Source of the DNA: Campylorhamphus procurvoides
Lineage: Eukaryota > Chordata > Aves > Passeriformes > Dendrocolaptidae
Assembly (NCBI GenBank): GCA_013396655.1
Contig: WBMV01000153.1
Span: 188,119-252,118, forward strand
Length of the DNA stretch: 64,000 nt
Direction of reading: 5' to 3'
In this document: positions 1-11,245 of the stretch, one piece after another
How positions within the stretch are numbered: position 1 is the stretch's first letter
Layout of the letters: every line of letters starts with the position of its first letter
Made by a program: the position numbers and the translations under genes
The notes under the pieces: generated by a model
What the model saw: the letters and a program-made list of their open reading frames with translations, nothing else
Databases searched by the model: none
What the model was told of the DNA's origin: nothing

Positions 1-1200
1 TTTCAGTGGCCTTTTCCAAACATCTCCCACTGCGGGGTTCCATGCCTGTGAATTAGCCAGCAGTCTAATTCCACTGTGATTTGCAAAATTTTCCCTCTAC
101 CCCACTCCTGGTAGGAAGCTATTCCATGTCTTTTGTCTTTGCTCATAATGTGGGTATTGATGCAAGTGTATGCTGATGTAGAACCATGCTGGGGGAGAAT
201 ATAAGTGATACCTCTTCAGCACTTCCAGCTGGGAGGTAGATTTGGTCTAAATAGAGCTCATCTTAAAATCCATAAAAAGAAATTGTGCCACCCTTCGGGT
301 TATAAATAGTCTTCCGACCGTATCCTTTCTGTGTGTTCCTCTTTCCCATTTCTTCACAAAGTGATAGAATAGTAATCCCAAGTATCACTTGGTTTAAAGA
401 TAGTCTTTGGAAGTTTGCTATTAATTTCAGTTGTTTTCAGCTTTACTGTCCTCAGGAAACAGTGGGATTGGCTTTACTGGGATCTGGGCTTGGTCCCACC
501 TGCTGCCCAGTAAAAAACTGTAATGCCTGTTCAGTTCTCAAGTGGGTTTGCCCCCACCAACAGTCAGAGCTGGGACTTTATCTCCTAAACAGTCCTGGTT
601 GGTCGGTGCTTTTCTGAGCTACCTCTCAGCTCCTTGAGGAAGCACTATTTTTAAAAATCTATTCAAAGCAAAGTGTAAGGTGGAATGTATCAATTCTATA
701 CGCAAATAAAACATAAACTGTTGGTGTGACTGGGCACGTGTTTCCAGCCAGCCCATCCAGATCAGACTGGGTGCTCTGGAGGATGTTCTGTGAGCGTTTA
801 ACCCCAGCCACATCCATGCCAAGTTGATTGCAGTCTGTTCCTGACACGTGTGCCTGAGTTTTTGCCACACAGTAGCTGCCAGTTGACAATGTTTAGAAAA
901 GGAAATTACCTTGAAGTGGAACTTTATTCTTTGGTTCATCCAAACTTGTGATTCCAGAAGACAGACAGGAGTATGTGGGTTTGATCCTCGTGTTCATATC
1001 TTAGTTGTTGCTTTTGCACAGCCCTTACAGTTGGCTTCCTAATTAAGGCTACAATAAATTATTCATCAGTTGAACTCATTAAATCAAAATTGGTTGCCTT
1101 TTAAAAGGTCATGCTGTAGTTTAAGAGAACTCTTTGGCTCTCAGTGTGTGAAAAATCACAGTAGGTGATCACAGTGTTTGGGGTTGTTTTTTTTTAATAG
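1..1200 (+). other. Intronic sequence, no gene recognised
   Basis: This is presumed RABGAP1L intron (sense strand +). It is unique AT-rich sequence without a recognisable exon or repeat. It ends in the T-run that could serve as acceptor for the exon-like segment at 1201. Confidence 0.6.
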
Positions 1201-1471
1201 CCTTAAAATTTCTGGCTCTACTGACATGGAATTACTGCTAATACTGACTGAGCTCATGCTCCTGCCAAGTCAGCTGGATGCTTTTCAGCATACACTGTAC
1301 AGGTGCCTACTTGATGCACTTGTAGAATCTCAGAATCTACAGACTGGAATTCCTGGCTTGACACGGACAGAACTATTAGTAAAAGCACAGCTGTGTCAAA
1401 ACCTGCCACTAAAGAGTTTAATGAATGCCATACTAAAATCTTCTAAGTATTATTTTCAAATAGAGAAATGA
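1201..1471 (+). CDS. Unidentified terminal-exon-like coding segment (partial)
   Basis: I do not recognise this gene. An open frame runs from a strong splice-acceptor context (T-run then aatag, 1185-1200) to a TGA at 1469-1471. With the acceptor at 1200 the exon starts with the third base of a split codon and then encodes about 89 residues. The peptide is leucine-rich and probably helical (TELMLLPSQLDAFQ, LLVKAQLCQNLPLKSL) and ends KYYFQIEK. It looks more protein-like than the short chance frames around it. Fifteen bases past the stop lies a donor-like GAAAAG|gtaata, so the exon may end at 1486 with the rest of the 3'-UTR spliced on. Alternatives are an alternative last exon of RABGAP1L, the end of a gene nested in the intron, or an old retrocopy fragment. 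The nearest AATAAA downstream is at 2375. Confidence 0.45.
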
Positions 1472-2109
1472 TTCCCACAGGAAAAGGTAATACTACCTGC
1501 CCTGTGAGAACTGTTCTTTTTCGTCATTTACCATTTTCTTAATTGCTGTCTTTTGTTGTGTGATTTAACAGGTGAAGATTTTAATTGTCCCTTGTAAGAT
1601 GGGAGCAGTGGTAGGTGCTAAACTCAGAGTTTTTTTGCCAGTATCCTTTTCTTTTTTAAACTGGTCCTAGTGTAAGAGCAGGTGGTTTAGTTTTAGCACA
1701 TGCGTGAAACTGTCTGAGGGCACATGTTTAATTTTCTGCTTTTCATACCATCTACAGGCATTTTTCTTGTGCTTCCGATGTATTTCTTACCATACGTGGG
1801 CAGTCAGTAAATAGCATCCTTCTGTAGCTGAAGTGCTGTTTGTTTAAAGCAAATACAGTTTAGTTCCTGAAAAATTCTAATCGTCACCAGTCATTAGACT
1901 GCACAGCATTTCCCTGAAGTAAACTCACTTTTGGACAGTTTATTGCACCAAGTTTAATTCTGTTGATTCAAGGCACAGGAGTTTTGAGGGTATTTGTCAC
2001 TCCGAACTGAGCTTGTAAAGTGGGTGCCATTTGTCACAGGGGCATCAATATCATCTTGAGGGAAGCTCCTCCTGAAAAAAATGTTCTATTTTTGCTTGGT
2101 ATTTATCTG

Positions 2110-2196
2110 TGGGTGGCATCCCTGCCCATGGCAGGGAGATAGAACAAGATGATCATTAAGGTCTCTCTCAACCCAAACTATTCTGTGATTCTATGA
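2110..2196 (+). mobile_element. CR1 LINE 3'-end fragment
   Basis: The block contains cctgcccatggcaggg, a degenerate ggtctctctcaacccaaac and the terminal ttctgtgattctatga, which is the hallmark 3' end of avian CR1. Only the last 90 or so bases of the element are present (5'-truncated). Confidence 0.85.
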
Positions 2197-3149
2197 AATA
2201 TAATCCATGAGATCACAGGCAGTAATGTTTAGAGGGAGATTATGGTAGCAATTTACTCCAAAATCTTGTTTAATATTTATTAAATACATGAATAATGTTA
2301 GGAGCTAATTTAAAAGCTTCAAGCTTTAGGAGTGTTTGATATAATTGTTACTTAACAACATGAAAAGACTGTACAATAAACTTAAAAATACGAATGCCCA
2401 TCTCTCGCTACTGATGCACACGAAAAAATATTATTTGTCCATTTCTTCTTGTTCTGCATCACAGCATCCTAATTGCCTGACAGTTACGTGGTACTGCCTC
2501 ATATTGACAGTGTGGGGAAAGGGTTGAGCTGGGAGTCCCGTGGAGGAACAGGCTGACCTGAGTCTGCTGGAGCTGTAGGAGAAGAACTTGTTAGCTCTCT
2601 TTCCCTGTTAGAAAGCTACTGTCCCCTTCCAGATTTTTGCCTCTGCTCCAAATTATAACCCTTCCTTCATCCCTGCCTTACAGAACCTTCTCTGTTGCTG
2701 CCACCAAATTCAGTTTTGCTCTAATGCAGAAAAGACATTTACAGGCTTCGGGGATAATTTTTTCCTGTATCCATGAGTTAAGTGCTCCTCAAGAGCATCT
2801 GCATTTCAGAAATGCAGCAGCATCACTGGTACCTCTCGATCTTTGTTGCAGCACAGGGGTACGCGGGCCATAGCACTGTAAAATGTTCATGGCATTCCTT
2901 GAGATCATGGGGTGGGAGGGAGAAGGAAAGGAACTGCTCTGTCATTGTAACACTGATAAATTAGACTCTCAGGGGGAGAAATACTTTATGGCTTGAAAAT
3001 TTCTACGATATATTGTAGTGTCCTTCAGAACTGACACTTCTAGGTTTTCATTACTGGCCTCAAAGTGTTTAGTCTTGGTGAGGATGAAGATGAACCACAG
3101 CAAAATAAATCCTGGGCTGATGGTGGGAGTCACAGGGAGAAAAGTCAGA

Positions 3150-3260
3150 TGTTGGAACAGGGGCTCAGGCAGGCTGGGAAAACTCCATCCTTGGAGATAC
3201 TCACAGCTCAGCTGGATGGAGGACCCAGCATAAAGGGTTTAAGAAGGCTGTTGTGAGAAA
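3150..3260 (+). mobile_element. Possible old CR1 fragment
   Basis: Wording such as ggctgggaaaactccatccttggagatactcacagctcagctggatgg resembles a diverged copy of the CR1 3' region. No terminal octamer is seen, so the call is weak. Confidence 0.35.
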
Positions 3261-3274
3261 AAATAAAGGGGTTT

Positions 3275-3298
3275 TATATATATATATATATACACACA
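3275..3298. repeat. (TA)n/(CA)n microsatellite
   Basis: About nine TA units are followed by a short CA run. It is likely to vary in length. Confidence 0.9.
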
Positions 3299-6289
3299 TC
3301 TTATATCTCATCATATGCCTGTACTCAGGTCAAAATCCCTGTGTAAGCCAGAGCTCTCCATGGCAGGTTTTAAATTGACAGCTGTAGTGGGTGGATTTGG
3401 GGAAGAGGCTTTATCTTCCAAATAACAAATAGTACCAATTTCTGCCTTAAATACAGCACCAATATGACTTCATAGAGCAACTTCAAACACTAATCTGATG
3501 TAGAAAAACCCAATCATGTACACACTCACAATTTTTAAGGCAACAACTGATTTTTCTTCCTCCTCTCTTGCTTTAAGCTGCACTACAACTGGAAACTTTG
3601 TAAGATAGAATTATTCTGGAGGCATGCAAAGCAAAACCAGGCTGTCCATGAGATAGGTGGACAAGTAAATGCCAGAGGGAGTTAAGATTAAAAAATAAAG
3701 AAAACTGAAGAAACACCTTTATTGTACAGGCTTAGAAGGCAGTAGATAAAAGAAAGTAATACTTTTAAAATAAGAAAAAGGTGGGCAGACTGTCATTCAG
3801 GTCAGCATCTAAGTAAATAACTACTGTGTTCCTCATCCTACACTCTCAGCTGCACCTCCCTGCTCTAATCAATGTGTTTTAAAAAGATTTTACAGAAATT
3901 GCTGTTGCCCATTTAATCCAGATGACCATCCAATAATTTAACAAAGAAAGGCTTTAAACTAGAAATGAGTGGTGTGACTGAGATGCTGCTTTGTGCTCTG
4001 CAGGGATTGCTTCCATCAGTCCTGTTGCCTTACAAAAAAAGATTTAGGAAATAAATATTTCTATTCCTTCCCAAATAGAATGACTAATAGATTGTTTTCT
4101 TCATTGAAGCTTCTAAATCTCCCTCTCTGTAGACTTTTTCTGTCTGAGGAGCTTTATCTCTTTCCTTTTGGGGTCACCCATCACCTCTGCTTTCACAGCC
4201 TCACTTTGCATGCACAAAGCTCATGCTCCTACCACATCCCCTCTATTTTCAGAAGGATCAGATGGTGTGAGTCTTCTGTTTTGGATGGCAACTTGCGTTG
4301 TTTCTAGCCAGTGTAATTTATAAAGAAGGTGTGGGTTTGCTCCTTCTCTTCAGCTTGATGAGTGCTCAGTCTTTCTGCTGGACGTAACCAGCTATGGAAC
4401 TTCTGCACCACGTACAGCACTGCCTTGGTGACAGACATAAAATACTTCCAGTAGAGCTTTTCTCTTTCTCACTTCCTTTTCTTTACACGCACATTTAAAA
4501 AAATCCTGAAGTGCATTTGTTTAAAACTGTTCCACAGTCTCAAATGTGTCTCTAAACACAAATCTAAACTTTTCCCACAGAGCTTTTAATGTGCCGCCTC
4601 TGATACAGCATCCCCATGTTGCCACATCTTGTAAAATTCCATCTGTTTCATCAGGACTGTCTGATTCCTGCTTTAATTTTCACTTGCCTCCAAATCTACG
4701 TAAAGCAGTGCAAGTTAGTGCCATCAGCCTGGGCAGTGAGTAGCTGAGGTGATAAAGCCGCTAGCAGCCGGCAGCATGCCTGGCTTTTTGGTGGTGGAGG
4801 AAGCATGCTTGTATGCCCACCAAGAGCTCTAACTTCCCTACTTTTGAATCACTTTGTCCATTTAATGATAATTTCTGCAGAGGAAGTGTTTTACCTGTGT
4901 CTAGAACCAACCAGCAGAGGTTGCCATTGATTTTCCTGTTACCTGCTCCTCAAAGCCTGGATTTCTCATACCACCCCCGAAATATTTGGCTGCTGTGAGT
5001 GCTGGCTCTCACAGTCGGGCACTCTGGGCACACACAGCAGGCACCAGCTGGGACTGACCCGGGGACAAGGTGACTCAGTGGTCGCTGTGACATTTGGGAG
5101 CTGTAGTAGTTACCAGTCCTCAAATCTGCATGGAGCAGGATGCACTCAACACACAGTTCCTGTGGTCCACTTTAATGCCAGGCTTTCCCTTTGCCTAGCT
5201 GCCGTGCCCTTGTGTCTGTGGGGCTTTCTGAGGTCCATTTTCAGGTGTTGTGGCCCTTTGTGTCCCTGGTGCCAGCCATGAGCCGGCCCAGGAAGCAGTC
5301 CTGGTTCCTGCCGTGCCTGTGCTCACCGCTGTTTGTTCTCCTCCTCCCCCACAGGAGGAGTGGGCAGAGGAGGAATAAAAATTGCTCTCTATTGTTCTGC
5401 CCGTGGTATGGATAGCTCAGGATTAAAGCTGTGCTCAGGGGCTAAATTTAGTCATTTATGTCTGTTGTTTCAGCCGCTTACCATTTTGAGGTATCGGAGT
5501 AAGTTTAATTTTTATTAAATCCTCCGAAGGAAGACTTTGGAATGATCACACGCCCTTACTGCAAACGACTCTTACACTGCCGCAGTTTGTGCTGCTACAC
5601 ATTGCTACAGACTTGTCATTCAGCCTTGAATATTCGCTCCAGGCAGTACTTGAAATACAAGATGTTAACCCAGGAGCAGCTTATTAAAATTTTGCCTGTA
5701 GTTTGCCTTGGAACTAGAAGGGTTTAAATCACTGTAGTTCCTAATGACTTGGTTGGCTAAAGCCTCCGATACCATCCCTAACACATCTTTCCGGGGTCAG
5801 TAGCTCAAAATGCTGTTCTGTGGTTGGTACTTTGGTATCTAGATTTGATGTTTCGGTGTCTAAGGATGGACAGCGTGTCTGCATAAGATAGCTTTGATGG
5901 TCATACTTCTGTGACTGGGTTTATTTTTAGGAAGCATGAGGTAAAGAAAGTTCTGAGTCCTTAATCAGGGAATAGCAGCATCTGTTTGCAGGAGTAGAGA
6001 GCTCAGTTAATTTCGTTAAGTTTGGAAAATAATGTGTTACTCACAAGTATTTGTATCTAAACTGATGTTGAAGCAATTAGAGACTGGTACAGTACTGATA
6101 CCAGAAGCAGATAAGTTTTATAATCTATATGTTAAGGATGGAAGTAATTAATTAGGGGAAGCAACTGAAGGGGGGGNGTAATTTTGTCTTTTAAGCAAGA
6201 CTAGAATATTTTTAGGTCTTTTGCCAAGCCGAACCTCAGCAGGTGATGCTTCCAAGGTGTGCTCAGAATGAAATAACGTGGGACTAACT

Positions 6290-6775
6290 TTGAGCGGCCA
6301 GTTTTAGCCGGGGTGTGCCGGTGATTTGTGGTCTCATCCATGGATTCTGTGTGTCCGTGCGGGATGGGGTGGCCCATGGGGTGTCCGGTGGGGTCGGAGC
6401 GCTGTTCCCTCCTCCCCGGAGCCGGCGGCTTTGCCATTGGATGTGCCGGGAGAGCCGGGAGAGGGGAGCGGCAGGCACCGCTCCAGCGCCCGCAGGAGGA
6501 GGAGCAGCAGCAGCAGCAGGAGGAGCAGCGGGCTCAGGTGCAGGCACCGATGGCACGGGGGAAGCAGCGGCAGCAGCAGCCGCCGCAGCGCGGTCCCAGC
6601 GCTCCGCTCGGGATGCGCGGAGGTGCGAAAGCTGCTCTGTCGCTGTAGCGGGGCACTGGAGGAAGGAGCGGGACTCTGCTTTGCTTACAAACAAAGGGAG
6701 CGCAGAGCCGGAAATATTCGGGGGTGTTATAAAACCTAAAAGGACTTTACAGCGCGGCGATGCAAGACGGAAATG
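6290..6775 (+). promoter_or_regulatory. CpG island, probable promoter and first-exon region
   Basis: A GC-rich block dense in CpG stands out sharply from AT-rich surroundings on both sides. It contains an inverted CCAAT box (attgg, 6436-6440), several short GC-box-like runs and no clear TATA box, as expected of a CpG-island promoter. It lies 1.7-2.2 kb upstream of the GPR52 ATG on the same strand, so the simplest reading is the GPR52 promoter with a non-coding first exon. An alternative internal promoter for short RABGAP1L transcripts is equally possible from sequence alone. The strand is inferred from the neighbouring genes. A short CAG-rich stretch (about 6500-6580) lies within it. Confidence 0.7.
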
Positions 6776-8252
6776 AACTCCAAAAAGAATGCTTTCTCGC
6801 GAAGTGCTGCAACAGAATTGGACATTAGGCTTTTCTTGTGTCTGAAATTCCTTCCGAAGACACGACAAGGACTATCAAAAACAACCGAGAGATCCTGGTA
6901 CTTTTAAAGAGACTTTAAAGCAGATGCCAGCATAATATCTGAATGACCTTGGAGATCATTTCACGTCGATTCATTAATTTTCACTGCCAGTGTTCTAGTC
7001 TCAGGAACTCTAGGATCAAAGATGGTTTTAATGTTTTAGGGGCCTTTCAAAAAACAAGACTGTATACATTTAATTACCTGCCTAATGATTCCTGAACTAA
7101 TCAAGCATTTACTTAGAACTGAACACAGAAGATCTTTTCTTTTAACGTTTACTCTCTCCATAACTGTGACTAAAATGAACAAGGTAATATCCTGCAATTA
7201 GAAGAGCATTTCTTTTAAAGCAGCTGTTTATTATGCTGACCATCTAATAAATACAGAAACCCTAAACCCCTGAGAAGATGAAGCTGAATGACAGAATAAT
7301 GGAGTAGTAAACAATGGCAGCTTTTCTAGTCAAATCAGCATTTCATTAGCTTCCTGGCAGAATGCAGATGGAAGTTTCTGAGCTCCTTGTGTGGGGGTTT
7401 GTGAAATGATTCAGGTGTTGCTACAGAGGTGAGCAATATCGCGGCTATACCTATGAACTCCTGGGTACTGATCCACTGTAGCAGATATGGCCAAGTTTCC
7501 AAAGATGAGTATTTTAAAATTTCCGTTGCTGAAATTAAATTCAAGAGGCTTTATTTTGTCTGTGGGGACATTGAATGGTGGTTCTGGCATTAATAATTGT
7601 AATGGACTATAACTGTTTGAAGGAACTGTGATTATTGACATAAGTCTCCAAATTTTATTCTTAAATTATTTTCACTTCCAAATGAATATACACGATCTTC
7701 CTCATTGTATGTGAGATGTATGTTTTTTTTCTTGGGAGTTAGAGGACAAGTCTGCCTCATACCCCACCCGTCTCCCTCCAAATAAAATTCATTATTCGTA
7801 CCCAAACAGTGCTGAGTCTATTGGAATTAACCTTGACAAAAACGTTTTCCTTACCCTTCCAATGAATAGTGTGGATGAGACAGATTGCCATCTCCTGAAT
7901 GGAACCAGAAAAGACATCATTAGAGGATTAACTTTTTCCTTAGTCTCATGTTAGTCTGTAATTTAAACTAGGACATTTTAAAGATTATCTCCAGTAACTG
8001 CTGGTCCAGGAAACCTGAGCTGTACCGAGGTTCCTCCTTCCTTTCCTCCCTCTCCCCCCAGTATATTCCAAAGTAAAGGACTTTCTCAGGACCATAAGCA
8101 GTCAGATATTCCCCTCCCCTTCTTCCCTGGGAAATGAATGTGTCTCTTTTGTGAGTTTTTATTTCTGGGTACCTGTTTGTTTTAGAAGTGCCTTGTGTTT
8201 GCTAAAGATGGGTCAAGAGCACTGGAGGAGCTGATCAGTGGCCTTTCTCTTT

Positions 8253-8296
8253 CTGGCTTTTGTTTTTCTTTTGTTTCTTTCTTTCTTTCCTTAAAG
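8253..8296 (+). promoter_or_regulatory. Candidate splice acceptor for the GPR52 coding exon (5'-UTR)
   Basis: A long pyrimidine tract of T-rich and CTTT repeats from about 8253 ends in ttaaag at 8291-8296. This is a good polypyrimidine tract plus AG, 190 bases upstream of the GPR52 start codon. If used, the exon carrying the whole coding region would start at 8297 and be joined to a first exon in the CpG island. A donor-like aag|gtaata at 7181-7189 is one possible partner. The pairing is inference. Confidence 0.4.
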
Positions 8297-8486
8297 CCAA
8301 GGTGTGCCAGAGGTGATGCACTGATGCTGAGGAGGCATCAACAGCTGTGGGACTGTAATCCCCTCCCATGTAAGCACTGGCAGTGTCTGCACAGAGAGAT
8401 CGGGAGACGCTGGAGCAGAGTTTAGCTGCTGTTCAGCAGGTCACCTGCTCGCTCAGGCTGATTGCAGTGTTCCCTAAGCACAAAGC

Positions 8487-9572
8487 ATGAACCAGTCCCG
8501 ATGGATTGAATGGAGGACTCTGAATATGAGCAGTGGTGTTATGAACATATCTGAGCACCTCTCCTGCCCTCTTGGATTTGGTCACTACAATGCAGTTGAC
8601 ATCTGTATCCTTGAGACAGCTATCATTGTCTTGCTAACATTTTTAATCATTGCGGGTAACTTAACTGTGATATTTGTTTTCCACTGTGCTCCACTCCTGC
8701 ATCATTATACCACCAGCTTTTTTATTCAGACCATGGCGTATGCTGATCTTTTTGTTGGAGTCAGCTGCTTGGTTCCTACTTTGTCACTGCTCCACTACCC
8801 GACAGGTGTCCACGAGTCCTTGACTTGTCAAGTTTTCGGATATATCATCTCTGTGCTCAAAAGCGTATCTATGGCATGTCTTGCTTGCATCAGTGTGGAT
8901 CGCTATCTCGCTATAACAAAGCCTCTCTCCTATAACCAACTGGTCACACCTTGTCGCTTGAGAATCTGCATCAGTTTGATCTGGATATACTCTTGCCTGA
9001 TCTTCTTGCCTTCCTTTTTTGGTTGGGGAAAACCTGGTTACCATGGAGATATTTTTGAATGGTGTGCTACCTCCTGGCTAACTAACGCCTATTTCACTGG
9101 CTTTATCGTGTGCTTACTCTATGCTCCTGCTGCCTTTGTCATTTGTTTCACCTATTTCCACATCTTTAAGATTTGCCGGCAGCACACCAAAGAGATAAAT
9201 GATCGGAGAGCTCGTTTTCCCACCCACGAACTGGATGCTGCTGGGGAGACTGGGCACAGCCCTGACCGCCGCTATGCCATGGTTTTGTTTCGGATAACCA
9301 GTGTGTTCTATGTGCTGTGGCTCCCCTATATCATATACTTCCTGCTGGAGAGCTCGAGGGTGTTGGAAAACCCAGCGCTCTCCTTCCTAACAACGTGGCT
9401 TGCTATAAGCAATAGTTTCTGCAACTGTGTGATCTATAGCCTCTCCAACAGCGTTTTCAGGCTGGGACTGCGGAGACTGTCGGAGACAATATGTTCATCT
9501 TGTACGTGTTTAAAAGACAGGGATGTGCGGGACCCTAAGCCAAGGAAACGGGCTAATTCCTGCTCCATTTAA
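8487..9572 (+). CDS. GPR52: GPR52, orphan class A G-protein-coupled receptor (complete, intronless)
   Basis: This is a complete 361-codon frame, the same length as mammalian GPR52, and its sequence matches that receptor closely along its whole length as I remember it. The family is a Gs-coupled orphan receptor of the plasma membrane, enriched in striatal neurons, with high basal activity. Visible features are an extracellular N-terminus with three N-glycosylation sequons (N2, N13, N20) and seven hydrophobic segments from about residue 40 to 320. There is a TM2 aspartate in AYADLF (D87), C114 at the top of TM3 and C193 in the second extracellular loop for the usual disulphide, DRY at 138-140, and LWLP at 277-280 in place of CWxP. 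TM7 reads NCVIY at 313-317 in place of NPxxY. The tail is basic and cysteine-rich. The ATG has A at -3. There are no frameshifts or stops. It sits on the same strand as the RABGAP1L exon about 43 kb downstream. The close paralogue GPR21 is excluded by the host gene and the length. Confidence 0.97.
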   Translation: MNQSRWIEWRTLNMSSGVMNISEHLSCPLGFGHYNAVDICILETAIIVLLTFLIIAGNLTVIFVFHCAPLLHHYTTSFFIQTMAYADLFVGVSCLVPTLSLLHYPTGVHESLTCQVFGYIISVLKSVSMACLACISVDRYLAITKPLSYNQLVTPCRLRICISLIWIYSCLIFLPSFFGWGKPGYHGDIFEWCATSWLTNAYFTGFIVCLLYAPAAFVICFTYFHIFKICRQHTKEINDRRARFPTHELDAAGETGHSPDRRYAMVLFRITSVFYVLWLPYIIYFLLESSRVLENPALSFLTTWLAISNSFCNCVIYSLSNSVFRLGLRRLSETICSSCTCLKDRDVRDPKPRKRANSCSI

Positions 9573-9852
9573 AGCAAACTGGTGCATGTAACCAAACGTG
9601 GAGTTTTGATAGTATTTACTGTATCTGGAAACTTGCCAGAGAGAAATGTTTACTTTGAACAGCTTCCTGTGGTGTGATAGTGAGTTTAAAAGGCATTATG
9701 GAAAAGGAAAAGGCTGCTGTAAGAGGGTCACTGAACTCTGGTGAAATTGTGAGGAGAGCAGTTTCACAGAGATGATGAAGAAAGTCACAACTAAAAATCT
9801 TCCAAAGGGCATGAAATAACTACCAGTAACTATCAGAGGAGGTTCGTCATAA

Positions 9853-9858
9853 AATAAA
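9853..9858 (+). terminator. Alternative polyadenylation signal AATAAA
   Basis: The hexamer lies 281 bases after the GPR52 stop and might produce a short 3'-UTR. No strong G/T-rich element follows closely, so it is the weaker of the two candidates. Confidence 0.3.
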
Positions 9859-11219
9859 TTAGTTACTACTTTATATTTTCCCCCTTGTAGACAAGCTGTC
9901 CTACTATCTTTGTGTCAGAATATACTGTAGTCTTCTGAATCTCTATATATTTAAAGAGGAAAGCAATCAACACCACAGTAAGCAGCTATCCATAAATTAT
10001 ATACCTGAGGACTGTAGTAGATATTGCAGGTTAACAATCAGCTCTATCTCTGCTCACATCTTGTACAATTTTCAGTTGTACAAACAACCCTCCCTGCATA
10101 GACCCTGCCCTGGGCATGACGCTTTGGGATAACCTGGCAGGTTTTGGTACAACTTCCACAGGAGCTATCCCTCACATTTCCTCTCTTTTTCCGTGCTGTG
10201 CGTCCCTAGATCCCATGGCATCTGGGTGGGTTAGTCTGAGGGCACCTACGAGGTAAACTGAGCTTCAGACCATTCTTACTGCAGAAAGCAATAGCCCTTC
10301 GTGGCTGGCTGAGTGAGTGCAGCTGCCTGTGTACAGGGGCTCCTTCAGTCACTCGCTCTCAAGCCTGTTAAACCAGCCCATGGTGTCAGTGTAGTGTCCT
10401 TTAGGGTCTACTAAAGCTTTTCCTTACTGGCTCCAAAGATACTCCTCACGCAGAGATGATAGTGGCACACAGCAGTGTGCAGCACTGCTTAGAAAATCCA
10501 AACTAACCAATCCTTCTCTTTGGGAAGTCTAAATTGCTTACTGTTGTAGCTGTCAATCTGTTGTGTGAACCTTGCTTGCACATACTGTATTTATTTTTTT
10601 TTTTAAGAAAAAACGTAAATTGTGGTCCGTGCCTAATATTTTCCTAGCATATGGAATAGGTCAATGCTACAAGATTAAAAATATTACACTTGCTTTAAGA
10701 GAAACACTTCTGTGCCATTGTTAAATAGCTGTTTGTTAGACAAGGGTTCTTGGAGGAGGTAAACAAGGCAGTTTAGTGTTAATTACAGGCCAAGAGCTTT
10801 GGTATTTCCTTTTGTACTGAACTGACTTTCAGGTCCACTGATGAAATATTTTTGATTTTGCAAGGGTGCACATTAGGTTTGTGTAATAAATTACCAGGGG
10901 TTCAGATGCATGCCAATCAATACAATATTTAAATTATAAGTTTGAGCCAAATGTAATTTTCCTAGATGGTTATTGGCTTTTAAAAAGGGCCCAATTATTG
11001 ATTTATTGGTGCCTCTTCACACTGCACTATTATTCCTTCTTTCACCAAAATGCATATGTAAAGATTGTGCCTATTACTTTTTGTAATGGAAGCTGACCAC
11101 CCGTGCACACTTGTGGTTTGACTCTAGAGCTCCCTTAATTCTGTACTCTTTGTTCTGTTGAGGTGGTTCTGAACCCCTGTACATTTTTTTTTAAACCTGT
11201 AAGAAAGTTGAAACAATGG

Positions 11220-11225
11220 AATAAA
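11220..11225 (+). terminator. Polyadenylation signal AATAAA, likely for GPR52
   Basis: A canonical AATAAA hexamer lies about 1.65 kb past the GPR52 stop codon. A T/G-rich stretch (tgttgtctgtg, about 11281-11291) follows within roughly 60 bases and could serve as the downstream element. Assignment to GPR52 rests on position and strand. Confidence 0.55.
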
Positions 11226-11245
11226 GTAGTATTATGTCTATCAAA

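Larger units (their letters stand above)
1487..6289 (+). other. Intronic sequence with minor repeats
   Basis: This is presumed RABGAP1L intron. Apart from a CR1 tail near 2.1 kb, a doubtful CR1 piece near 3.2 kb and a (TA)n run, I see no exon or structured element. One ambiguous base (n) occurs at 6177 after a run of G. Confidence 0.6.
9573..11245 (+). other. GPR52: GPR52 3'-untranslated region (inferred)
   Basis: AT-rich, non-coding and free of recognisable repeats, this stretch runs from the GPR52 stop to the first well-placed polyadenylation signal at 11220. An earlier AATAAA at 9853-9858 could give a short form. Lack of repeat insertions over 1.6 kb, in an intron that otherwise carries many, fits a transcribed and constrained 3'-UTR. 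Confidence 0.6.

Noticed and set aside
6284..6868. Open frames in the CpG island (up to 194 codons, both strands, alanine- or glutamine-rich)
   Set aside because: They result from GC-rich, stop-poor sequence and short CAG runs. No family resemblance, and all overlapping frames are equally open.
8195..8425. 76-codon frame just upstream of GPR52 as a separate gene or uORF product
   Set aside because: It crosses the pyrimidine tract that looks like a splice acceptor, and the peptide has no recognisable features.
8784..9044. Antisense 86-codon frame within GPR52
   Set aside because: Shadow of the conserved receptor coding sequence.
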